Shown piece after piece: positions 51,388 to 60,161 of a DNA stretch of 64,000 nucleotides (the first letter of the stretch is position 1; every line of letters begins with the position of its first letter). The notes under the pieces were generated by a model, which saw only the letters and a program-made list of their open reading frames with translations, did no database searches and was not told where the DNA came from. The stretch is taken from the NCBI GenBank assembly GCA_946411635.1, contig CAMKES010000003.1, positions 1 to 64,000 on the forward strand, read 5' to 3'. The position numbers and the translations under genes are program-made. The DNA comes from an uncultured Clostridia bacterium. Lineage in GTDB: Bacteria > Bacillota > Clostridia > Christensenellales > CAG-138.

Positions 51388-51660
51388 ATGAATATGATGA
51401 AAACACCGAAAGAGCTCGGCATGGAAATTGCCGCGAATCTGAAGAAGCTGCGAAAGCAGAGGAAGCTTTCGCAAAAAGCGCTTGCCGAAAAGGCGGGTAT
51501 CAGCTACGGCTCGATGAAGCGGTTCGAGCAGACCGGGGAGATTTCGCTCGAATCGCTGCTGAAGATCGCCGTCGTGCTTGGCGAAACTGCGTCGTTTGAA
51601 GCGATCTTCAAACCGACCGAAATCAAGTCCATTCAGGAGATCATCGATGGAAACCTTTAA
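51388..51660 (+). CDS. hipB: HipB-like XRE antitoxin
   Basis: ELGMEIAANLKKLRKQRKLSQKALAEKAGISYGSMKRFEQTGEISL. Confidence 0.8.
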   Translation: MNMMKTPKELGMEIAANLKKLRKQRKLSQKALAEKAGISYGSMKRFEQTGEISLESLLKIAVVLGETASFEAIFKPTEIKSIQEIIDGNL

Positions 51661-52771
51661 GTCGTTGGATGTGCTCTATCACGGGCGAAAGGTCGGCACG
51701 CTCGCGCTGTATCAGAGATGGCTCGGCGCCTTCCAGTACGACGCGGATTGGCTTCTGGACGGCTTTTCGATCAGCCCGTTCACGCTGCCGCTGGACGGTC
51801 GCGTGTTCATTCCGAAATACGACCCGTTCGAGGGCTTGTTCGGCGTGTTCGCGGACAGCTTACCGGACGGCTGGGGACGGCTTTTAGTGGATCGGATGCT
51901 CCTCAAAGAGCACGAGGACCCGAATGCGATCAATGCGCTCCAGCGGCTGGTGATCGTCGGTGAGTCCGGCATGGGTGCGCTGACCTACCGCCCGTCCGTG
52001 CAGTGGCAGAGCGAGACCACGCAGAAGGAGCTGGACTACTATGCCGAGGAGTGCAGCCGCATTCTGAAATCCGCGTATTCCGAGAATCTGGACGAGCTGT
52101 TCCGGCTCGGCGGCTCCTCCGGCGGCGCGCGACCGAAGATCATGACGGAGGTCGACGGCGAGGATTGGATCATCAAGTTCCCGTCCGCGATCGACGGACC
52201 GGACATCGGACGCATCGAATATGAATACAGCCAATGCGCAAAGAAGTGCGGCATCGAAATTAGCGAAACGCGCCTGTTCCCGTCCAAGACCTGCGACGGG
52301 TATTTCGGCACAAAGCGCTTTGACCGGCGCGGAACCGAGCGCATTCACATGCTGTCCGCGTCGGCGCTGTTGGAGCATTCACATCGCCTGCCGACACTGG
52401 ACTACCATACGCTCATGAAGCTCACGCTTGCGCTGACGCAAAGCTACAAGGAGGTCGAGAAGCTGTACCGCCTGATGTGCTTCAACGTCTTTGCCCACAA
52501 CCGCGACGATCATGCCAAGAACTTTGCGTTCTTGTACGAACCGGAAACCGGCTGGCGTCTCGCCCCGGCATACGATCTAAACTACAGCAACAGCACCGGC
52601 GGCGAACACGCAACAATGATTAACGGCAACAGCGCGAATCCCTCGATTAAGGATCTCTACGCTGTCGCCGAAGCAATCGGGCTGTCGAAGGAAAGCTACA
52701 AACACATTACGGAGCAGGTGCAGGATGCGGTTGAGACGGATTTGAGCGATATTTACAAGAGAATCAGATAG
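51647..52771 (+). CDS. hipA: HipA-like serine/threonine kinase toxin
   Basis: VGTLALYQRWLGAFQYD; GGSSGGARPKIM; RLMCFNVFAHNRDDHAKNFAFLY; overlaps hipB. Start METFKSLDV at 51647. Confidence 0.9.
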   Translation: METFKSLDVLYHGRKVGTLALYQRWLGAFQYDADWLLDGFSISPFTLPLDGRVFIPKYDPFEGLFGVFADSLPDGWGRLLVDRMLLKEHEDPNAINALQRLVIVGESGMGALTYRPSVQWQSETTQKELDYYAEECSRILKSAYSENLDELFRLGGSSGGARPKIMTEVDGEDWIIKFPSAIDGPDIGRIEYEYSQCAKKCGIEISETRLFPSKTCDGYFGTKRFDRRGTERIHMLSASALLEHSHRLPTLDYHTLMKLTLALTQSYKEVEKLYRLMCFNVFAHNRDDHAKNFAFLYEPETGWRLAPAYDLNYSNSTGGEHATMINGNSANPSIKDLYAVAEAIGLSKESYKHITEQVQDAVETDLSDIYKRIR

Positions 52772-52802
52772 GTAGAAAGCGACAAAAAGAGGAAAATATT
52801 CT

Positions 52803-52831
52803 TTGCTTATTATACGGTAGCATGCTATAAT
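52803..52831 (+). promoter_or_regulatory. Predicted promoter of the NurA-HerA operon
   Basis: TTGCTT - 17 nt - TATAAT at 52826-52831; inverted repeat tcactat/atagtga follows at 52842-52865. Confidence 0.45.
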
Positions 52832-52873
52832 ATACATTAGTTCACTATATTCTGTCGAATAGTGAGGATAAAG

Positions 52874-53995
52874 ATGAGTACACTGCAAAGTTTATTTAAA
52901 AGGAGCGGCATCACTTTATACCAAAACGAGAGCCTGGATCTTGATCATTATTATCAAGATCCATATCAAGATGCAGAGGATACTTTTCCTGATCAATATC
53001 AAATGGGAGAACCGTTTGAAAAAAAGAAACTCCCAAAACAGCAGAGAAAGATAGATGTTATCCGTGAAAGAGAATCAAATTTTAGCTATTTCATGGATGG
53101 TTCTCGTCGCACATATAAAATCGGTGATATTGTTTTAGAGAAGTCTAAAATTTATCCGGTTGTCGTTGCACAGGTTCGAGCAGGATGTGGCTTTAGAGGC
53201 AGTGATCGAAGAATCCATAAGCACTTAATCGAGCAAAAGAACCTTTTGCTCGTTACAAGTCGCTTTAACAATAGTGATTTCCAAGAACTGAAATATCGAA
53301 TCAAGAAAGGGAATCTTGCTCAAGAACTCAATTTGGATGTTATTCAGTATTCCTTTGATAAAACGAAAGATTTGGCCCCAACAAACGCTGCGATTGCAAA
53401 AGCCAATAGCATAATGCATGAAATGGAAATATCTATCCTGCAGCAGATGGTTAATTCAAAAGATCTTGATACCGAACACTTGTTGATTGTTGATGGACCA
53501 TTACAGTTTTTAAAGGAAGATACGGGAAAGAAATCATTCGCGGATTTGTTTTACAATGTTGTTGGCGTCTCAAAAACATTTGACCCAATGTTACCGATTT
53601 CTGAGCGGTCGCGCGGAGGCGCACAAGTTGGGTCACAATTATTGAGGTTGGAGTATGGGGAACGAACTCCTGTCTTCCATAAAAAGAATAGTAGAGGACG
53701 AGAATTTGGCTGCTGGTATTTGAGAATTCGTCCCAAATCTCAAGTAAGTAGTCCTCTTGAAGGAATCATTAAAGTTGAAAAGATGGCATGTGAAGAGGAT
53801 TTAGAGGATGGATTTGATTCAGATATTATTGACAATATTTCACACTGGCTAATAGAGGAAGGATGTCCAACCTGTCATGGAAAAGACGATAGATGGGCGG
53901 CGCATTTATATCCTGTTTATCTTACCGAAAAGATGGTGAAGGCAACTTTTATGGGCGATTTATCATTTATCCATCAGTTTAAAAAGGAGTTTTAG
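52874..53995 (+). CDS. NurA-like nuclease-fold protein
   Basis: YFMDGSRRTYKIGDI, LLIVDGPLQF, VGVSKTFDP, ERTPVFHKK, AHLYPVYLTEKMVKATF, followed by a HerA-like gene. Start MSTLQSLF at 52874. Confidence 0.7.
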   Translation: MSTLQSLFKRSGITLYQNESLDLDHYYQDPYQDAEDTFPDQYQMGEPFEKKKLPKQQRKIDVIRERESNFSYFMDGSRRTYKIGDIVLEKSKIYPVVVAQVRAGCGFRGSDRRIHKHLIEQKNLLLVTSRFNNSDFQELKYRIKKGNLAQELNLDVIQYSFDKTKDLAPTNAAIAKANSIMHEMEISILQQMVNSKDLDTEHLLIVDGPLQFLKEDTGKKSFADLFYNVVGVSKTFDPMLPISERSRGGAQVGSQLLRLEYGERTPVFHKKNSRGREFGCWYLRIRPKSQVSSPLEGIIKVEKMACEEDLEDGFDSDIIDNISHWLIEEGCPTCHGKDDRWAAHLYPVYLTEKMVKATFMGDLSFIHQFKKEF

Positions 53996-54006
53996 GGGGA
54001 ATCGCA

Positions 54007-55680
54007 ATGAAACAGATTATCGGGAAAGTATCCGCAACGGAAAAGAGCCCTTCAACTTGTGACGACTTTTCGTTTTGGTTGACAGATGAAACTATATTGA
54101 GTCCCTTTGATATTGTCCGTGTAACAAATCCGATTGATCAATCGGATACATATGGCGTTGTTCAAGATATCTTACATATTACAGATAGCCCTAGTCATAT
54201 TAGCAATTTTATCTCTTCCGATTTTGGAGATGCAACCGCTGAGTCAATGACAAGGAAACTCGGCCTATCTTATGCAAAGTGCTCTGTTATACATAATACA
54301 AAAGAAAATTATATGCCATTACCTGATGGGGCAATGGTTTCTACAACAGATGAAAACGACATCATGATTGCTTTAGGATTGGATTCGATCCCAGAAGAAT
54401 CTGCGATTCCTGCAGGATTGATGAAAGCATCGAATGATGTTATCGTTCCGATCAAATATAATGGTGATTTTATTGTAGGACCTGAAGGCGCACACGTTAA
54501 TGTTTCCGGCATTTCTGGTCTTGCAACAAAAACAAGTTACATAATGTTTCTGCTGAAGGCAATTCAGTATAAACTGGATAATGACGTAGCGATGATTATA
54601 ATGAACGTGAAAGGAGACGATCTGCTTCATATCCATCAGTCAAATGACGTTATTACAGATTCACAAAAAGCAGAGTGGGAAGCTTTGGGAGTTCCTTGTG
54701 AGCCGTTTGATAATGTGCGGTATTTCTATCCTTATTCTGGAAGAAGAGACTCTCTTTTTACAAATTCAGCGATTTCTCAAGAAGATCTTGCAGAACAATT
54801 CAATGATGGCATAGCTTCAACTTTTGCATATACGTTTGAGCACGATGTGGACAAGATCTCTATGCTTTTCTCAAACGTGGACGATCCCAATTGGACGATT
54901 GAATCTATTCTCAATTTTATTGAAACAAACCCGGAATTTAAGAGCATTTCTGATTGGGATGGGTTTAAGGAAAAGCTTAAGAGTTATGTTAACAAGGCAA
55001 ATGGGAAATCAACCGGCAGTGCTGAAATACCGGTGCAATCGTGGAGAAGGTTTAGCAGATTGATAAACAATTCAATCAACGACCCTCTATTTCAAAACTC
55101 CATTTCAGAGAAAAAAGAGCGTCATCAAGGATACCTATCTGATGCAATCATGAATATTGAAGGAGGGAGTGCTTTTGTAGTTGATATAGCCGGGCTAAAT
55201 GAGCAACTCCAATGCTTGGTCTTTGGAGATGTCATTCAATCAGTTTATGAATTGAAACATGGAGATTTTGATGATCTTTCGAGAAAGACGAGAAAGCAGA
55301 TTCCGAAGCGTATTATTATATTTGTTGATGAATTGAATAAATATGCCCCGTCGACTTCGGGAAAGAATTCGCCTTTGCTGTCAAATCTGCTTGATATTAC
55401 TGAGAGAGGTCGTTCAGAAGGAGTTATACTGTTTTCTGCAGAGCAGTTTAGAAGTGCAGTCCATGAAAGAATAAAAGGGAATTGTGGGACAAATGTTTAT
55501 GGCCGATCAAATGCAATTGAGATTTCAAGACCTGACTACAAGTTTGTTCCAAATGTTTATGCGAATATGATGACAAGGCTCAAAAAAGGAGATCTGATTG
55601 TCCAGCATCCCGTATTCAAGACTTTGTTGAAAATCACGTTCCCCTTCCCCTCATACAATCAAGGAGGTAGTAAAAAATGA
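54007..55680 (+). CDS. HerA-like ATPase/translocase
   Basis: VGPEGAHVNVSGISGLATKTSYIMF P-loop variant; RIIIFVDELNKYAP Walker B; follows NurA-like gene. Confidence 0.8.
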   Translation: MKQIIGKVSATEKSPSTCDDFSFWLTDETILSPFDIVRVTNPIDQSDTYGVVQDILHITDSPSHISNFISSDFGDATAESMTRKLGLSYAKCSVIHNTKENYMPLPDGAMVSTTDENDIMIALGLDSIPEESAIPAGLMKASNDVIVPIKYNGDFIVGPEGAHVNVSGISGLATKTSYIMFLLKAIQYKLDNDVAMIIMNVKGDDLLHIHQSNDVITDSQKAEWEALGVPCEPFDNVRYFYPYSGRRDSLFTNSAISQEDLAEQFNDGIASTFAYTFEHDVDKISMLFSNVDDPNWTIESILNFIETNPEFKSISDWDGFKEKLKSYVNKANGKSTGSAEIPVQSWRRFSRLINNSINDPLFQNSISEKKERHQGYLSDAIMNIEGGSAFVVDIAGLNEQLQCLVFGDVIQSVYELKHGDFDDLSRKTRKQIPKRIIIFVDELNKYAPSTSGKNSPLLSNLLDITERGRSEGVILFSAEQFRSAVHERIKGNCGTNVYGRSNAIEISRPDYKFVPNVYANMMTRLKKGDLIVQHPVFKTLLKITFPFPSYNQGGSKK

Positions 55681-57275
55681 GCGACATCGTTGTAGGTAAG
55701 AATACTCTGGAAACCTTATCCACAGGCATGTATGTAGATCCTCGTACTATATACAGAGAGTACATTCAAAACGCTACAGACTCTATAGATTCTGCTGTAA
55801 GACAGGGAATTATAACCAAAGAGGAAGGCGAGATTCACATAAAGATAAATACGAAGTCCCGCGTCATTTCCATCAGAGATAATGGTGTTGGTATTCCTTG
55901 TGAAAAAGTATTAAATACACTTTCTGATGTTGGTAATTCCAGCAAGGATTATACAGAGAATCGTGGATTCCGGGGAATTGGTAGATTAGCTGGGCTAGCT
56001 TATTGTAAAACGCTCTATTTCATCACTTCAGCGAAAGGTGAATCTGTTGAAACAGTAATGAAATGGGACTGCAAAAAAATGAAAGAGCTGCTTTCACCCA
56101 GCAACAATTCTGCGGAGACACTGGTTGATGTGATTAAAGCCATTTCCGATATTTGCCCTCCCAGACCTGCAGAGGCAGACAAGCACTATTTTGAAGTACG
56201 CATGGAAGATGTGGACGATGATGAAAAAGGCAACATTTTAATAGACGAAAGTGATATCCGAAACTATCTTGCGATTGTTGCCCCTGTGGATTTTGATGGA
56301 CAAAAGTTTAGGCAGGCAAAAAAGATAAAAGAGTTTTATAAGGAAAAAGGTCAAATGATCTCAACTTATAGAATTTTCTTCGGAGATAGAAAACAGCCGG
56401 TTTATAAGCTCTACACGCAAAGATTAGATACCAACGTAGGCAGGGGAAAACAAAAAGAGGATGAGCATATAAAGGATGTCGAATTGCTTTATAAGACTAC
56501 TGAAAACGACGAACCGCTTTACATTGGTTGGCTCGCAATTACTGGCTTCTCTGGACAGATTAGAGATCCGAATTTAAGGGGAATCAGGTTGCGAAAGAGT
56601 AATATACAAATTGGTGACTCGCAAACTTTTGACAGCTACTTTCCTGCAGAAGGAAATAACGCAAATAAAATGTTTGCCGGAGAGATACATGTTCTTGACA
56701 GAGAGGTGATACCTAATTCGCAACGCGATGATTTTGAACCAAATGATTCTTTGTACGAATTAAAAAGAGCACTTTCTCAATGGGCAGGGGACATTAATAA
56801 ACAGTATCGTCGCGGGACTTCTCAAGCATCTTCTTCAATGAGAAAGATTGAAGAAGGTCTCAGGCAGCAACAGGAGATTGCTCAAAAAATAGAACGCGGC
56901 GGAGTGTCGTCAGATGCAAAAAAGGAAGAGCTGGCAAAAGAACTTGAAAAAGTTCAGAGAACAATTAAACGGGAAAGTGGAACGCTTCAAAGAGCGATAA
57001 AGAATAGCGGAGCGGACGAGAATCGACAAGAAAAGGTTAACGCTTTATTAGAGAAAGCTAGAAAATCCTCGACGGAAGCGGTTTCACTATCTAATAAAAT
57101 TGTTCAAGCAAAGTACGCAACGAAGGAAGATTTGCCTACAAGTTACTCAAGAGAAGAAAGGAAACTATATCAAAGAATCATTAGCGTAATAGATTCCTAT
57201 TTTGCAAATGATCCAAAGATTGCGGAAAACCTCCGTGAAAAGATTAAGCAAGAGCTAAGTGTAAAGAAAAAATGA
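55677..57275 (+). CDS. GHKL (Hsp90-like) ATPase-domain protein
   Basis: N-box REYIQNATDSIDSA, DNGVGIP, GFRGIGRLAGLAY; coiled-coil C-terminus; ATGA overlaps both neighbours. Confidence 0.87.
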   Translation: MSDIVVGKNTLETLSTGMYVDPRTIYREYIQNATDSIDSAVRQGIITKEEGEIHIKINTKSRVISIRDNGVGIPCEKVLNTLSDVGNSSKDYTENRGFRGIGRLAGLAYCKTLYFITSAKGESVETVMKWDCKKMKELLSPSNNSAETLVDVIKAISDICPPRPAEADKHYFEVRMEDVDDDEKGNILIDESDIRNYLAIVAPVDFDGQKFRQAKKIKEFYKEKGQMISTYRIFFGDRKQPVYKLYTQRLDTNVGRGKQKEDEHIKDVELLYKTTENDEPLYIGWLAITGFSGQIRDPNLRGIRLRKSNIQIGDSQTFDSYFPAEGNNANKMFAGEIHVLDREVIPNSQRDDFEPNDSLYELKRALSQWAGDINKQYRRGTSQASSSMRKIEEGLRQQQEIAQKIERGGVSSDAKKEELAKELEKVQRTIKRESGTLQRAIKNSGADENRQEKVNALLEKARKSSTEAVSLSNKIVQAKYATKEDLPTSYSREERKLYQRIISVIDSYFANDPKIAENLREKIKQELSVKKK

Positions 57276-58960
57276 GGAAGATTCTTCTTGTAGAACCTGC
57301 ATATAAAAACAAATATCCGCCGATGGGGCTTATGAAAATAAGCACCTATCATAAAATGCTGGGTGATGATGTTACTTTTGTCAAAGGGATAGATGCTGTT
57401 CTCGCAATGAAAGCATGGGATAGGATATATATCACCACTCTATTTACTTTTGACTTTGATATAACGGTTGATACAATAAATCATTACAAAATGTATGCTG
57501 ATGATTTAGATAGCATTTTTGTCGGCGGAATAATGTCATCATTGATGCCAGAAAAAGTAATGGCAGCAACCGGGCTCCATAAAAAGAACATTTTGATAGG
57601 TTTATTTACCGATACTTCAGTTGTTGGGGACGATAATGATATAAATGTAGATCTATTACCGCTGGATTATGATCTTTTAGAACAAATATCATATAAATAT
57701 CCCGCTGGAGATAATTATTTCGCTTATACTTCAAGGGGATGCCCAAATCATTGTAAGTTCTGTGCGGTTCCGATATTGGAACCTCAGTTTACTGTTACAA
57801 ATAATATCGTACAGCAAATTGAAAAGATTAATCAAAAATATGGGCCGAAGCAAAACCTGTTGATGTTGGACAACAATATTTTGAATGCCCCGAATCTGTC
57901 GGAGATTATTGATTCTCTTTGTCAAGCAGGGTTTTATCGAGGAGCAAAATATGAGAATCCTGGCGATTATAACATTGTGTTGATGCGTTATCACAATGGA
58001 GATAGAGGCGCATTTTTAGATAAGCGGTTGCAGGATTATTTGATATCGTTTAAGAAGAGAATTAAATCTGAGAGCACACTGGAAACTTATCTACAGATTG
58101 TAATAGATGCTGAAGATGCTAAAGATTATGCACAGTATATGCTTGATCATGAAGCTCAGCTAAGACCTATTATAGAAAAATATCGTAGTAAAGCAACCAG
58201 CAACAGATATATTGATTTTAATCAAGGTGTTGACGGTAGGCGGATAAATGATGATACAATGGCTCAATTGGCAAGACTTGCAATTCGTCCTCTGAGGATT
58301 GCTTTTGATGACATTGCCTATGAGAAAATATATGTGAATGCAGTACATACTGCATTCAATCATGGGATAAAGGAGCTGTCAAACTATATCCTTTTTAACT
58401 TCAATGATTACCCGGAGGATCTCTATAAGCGATTGGAGATTAATATTAAGCTTAACGTAGAGCTAGGAATTCAGATTTTTTCTTTCCCTATGAGATTTGC
58501 TCCAATAAACAGAACGGATAGATCCTATGTTGGCAAGCATTGGAAAAGGAAGTATTTACAGGCTATCTCTGCCATTTTACATGTAACAAAAGGCGTTGTT
58601 GCTGCTGGATCTGATTTTTTCTACAAAGCCTTTGGCAAGGACGAGAACGAATACAGGGAGATCCTTGCAATGCCGAGAGATATGATCATGTACAGGTCCC
58701 ACTATGAGGAGACTGGTGAGACAAATGAATGGCGAGAACTATATCATAGTTTAACTGCAGAACAAAAAGAAGCTTTGGTTGATTTTGTATCGTTATCAAA
58801 TGAGGAGATCAAAGAAAAACCTTCTCCAAAGGGGTTAGAAAGCATCATTCCCTTTTATCTGCTAAAGTTCCGACCGAGCGCAAAAGTAAAAGAAAAAAGG
58901 GATAGGGTTAGCGAAAATGATGCTTATGCTTTTATAGCTGATAGCATAGAGATAGAGTAA
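57272..58960 (+). CDS. B12-binding-domain-type radical SAM protein
   Basis: N-terminal KILLVEPAYKNKYPPMGLMKISTYHKMLGDDVTFVKG and SIFVGGIMSSLMPE; TSRGCPNHCKFCAVP (CxxxCxxC). Confidence 0.87.
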   Translation: MRKILLVEPAYKNKYPPMGLMKISTYHKMLGDDVTFVKGIDAVLAMKAWDRIYITTLFTFDFDITVDTINHYKMYADDLDSIFVGGIMSSLMPEKVMAATGLHKKNILIGLFTDTSVVGDDNDINVDLLPLDYDLLEQISYKYPAGDNYFAYTSRGCPNHCKFCAVPILEPQFTVTNNIVQQIEKINQKYGPKQNLLMLDNNILNAPNLSEIIDSLCQAGFYRGAKYENPGDYNIVLMRYHNGDRGAFLDKRLQDYLISFKKRIKSESTLETYLQIVIDAEDAKDYAQYMLDHEAQLRPIIEKYRSKATSNRYIDFNQGVDGRRINDDTMAQLARLAIRPLRIAFDDIAYEKIYVNAVHTAFNHGIKELSNYILFNFNDYPEDLYKRLEINIKLNVELGIQIFSFPMRFAPINRTDRSYVGKHWKRKYLQAISAILHVTKGVVAAGSDFFYKAFGKDENEYREILAMPRDMIMYRSHYEETGETNEWRELYHSLTAEQKEALVDFVSLSNEEIKEKPSPKGLESIIPFYLLKFRPSAKVKEKRDRVSENDAYAFIADSIEIE

Positions 58961-58980
58961 AAGAAAGGGATTTAGCACCA

Positions 58981-59049
58981 ATGTCATTTTTGATTGCAGT
59001 CCACGTTAATGAAGGAATAGTGTTGGCAAGTGATCGGCGCATCACATAA
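58981..59049 (+). pseudogene. Truncated proteasome-beta-like (Ntn hydrolase) ORF remnant
   Basis: AAAGGGA-type RBS then MSFLIAVHVNEGIVLASDRRIT-stop; removing one base after the last codon continues as NDAYFIERLYV. Confidence 0.5.
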
Positions 59050-59151
59050 TGATGCATATTTTATTGAGCGATTGTATGTGTGACTTGACAACAAGGGCAA
59101 AGAGAGAGCATATTAGTTTTATGGATTCTTTTAATAATGGGAGGATACGAA

Positions 59152-59937
59152 ATGGCCAGATACGATAATGTAAAATATACGAATTCTTTTCTCAATCAAG
59201 TAATTCTGCGGTTTGATTTTTTACAATTTGCTTCTACCAACCGTGTCTTTACAGATGATATTGAAAAGAGTATTCTTCGTTTCTTTCCTCGGAGAGGGAT
59301 GGATCAAATAATGAGGTTTAACTCTATTAATGTCGTTTTTGATTCCAATAATCCTTCCACTCCGAATGCGCAGAGAGAGATTCAAGAGGGGATTCAAAGG
59401 GAGTACTATTCTCTTAACCAGAAAAACAAGTTGGTGCTATCTAATAAGTATCTGATTATTGAGATAAACGAATATTCAAATTTTGAAGAGTTACAGCAGT
59501 GGCTCCAGGGAATTGTTATACCTTTTTATTTAGAAAATCAGCTGACCGTTATCCGAGCAGGGATTCGCTATATCAATATTTTGAAACCAGACAGAGTAAA
59601 AATCAGAAAGAATTTGTTTTCTCCAGAAATCGCAGCGACTATTAATGTAAATGAGTTTCAAGAAAGCGGAGAAATATCCTTAATTCGATCGATGCATATG
59701 ACAGAATACCTTGTAAATGGGATGCGACTAAACTTTAGATATGGTCTTTTTAACCCGCAATATCCGAATAGGCTTCTAGATAATAGTTTCGCGTTAGATT
59801 ATGATTGCTATAGTGAAGAGCCGATCGAAGTTGCAGATGGATTGCTTCGTTGCGTAGAAAAGGGGCATAATGCAATACAATTGCTCTTTGAATCCTCAAT
59901 TACAGAAGCACTCCGGAAGGTGATGCGTAATGAATGA
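59152..59937 (+). CDS. TIGR04255-like family protein
   Basis: YTNSFLNQVILRFDFLQF; IRAGIRYINILKP; ITEALRKVMRNE; gggagg RBS before ATG 59152. Confidence 0.7.
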   Translation: MARYDNVKYTNSFLNQVILRFDFLQFASTNRVFTDDIEKSILRFFPRRGMDQIMRFNSINVVFDSNNPSTPNAQREIQEGIQREYYSLNQKNKLVLSNKYLIIEINEYSNFEELQQWLQGIVIPFYLENQLTVIRAGIRYINILKPDRVKIRKNLFSPEIAATINVNEFQESGEISLIRSMHMTEYLVNGMRLNFRYGLFNPQYPNRLLDNSFALDYDCYSEEPIEVADGLLRCVEKGHNAIQLLFESSITEALRKVMRNE

Positions 59938-60157
59938 TTATCTTAAAAGCATTAGCAATTTGGAAAAGGGTATTACAGCATTAAAAGTTGAATCCTCAGA
60001 TATTATTGAGGGAACCCCGATTGTATCGGCACCTTTAACTCCGCCATTGATTACAGATGCGGATACTATTGGAGTGCAAAACCAAAACAATGAGCTCCCT
60101 GCTGAGTATCTGACCCCACGAACAATAAAAGTGAGAAAATACCGACTAAAGAAGTAA
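59930..60157 (+). CDS. Small hypothetical protein with basic tail
   Basis: Overlaps the TIGR04255-like gene; ends PRTIKVRKYRLKK. Confidence 0.55.
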   Translation: MNDYLKSISNLEKGITALKVESSDIIEGTPIVSAPLTPPLITDADTIGVQNQNNELPAEYLTPRTIKVRKYRLKK

Positions 60158-60161
60158 TAAA

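Noticed and set aside
57272-58960. Considered as a prokaryotic viperin
   Set aside because: CxxxCxxC occurs after a B12-binding-like N-terminal domain and the protein is far longer than viperins; no neighbouring nucleotide kinase.
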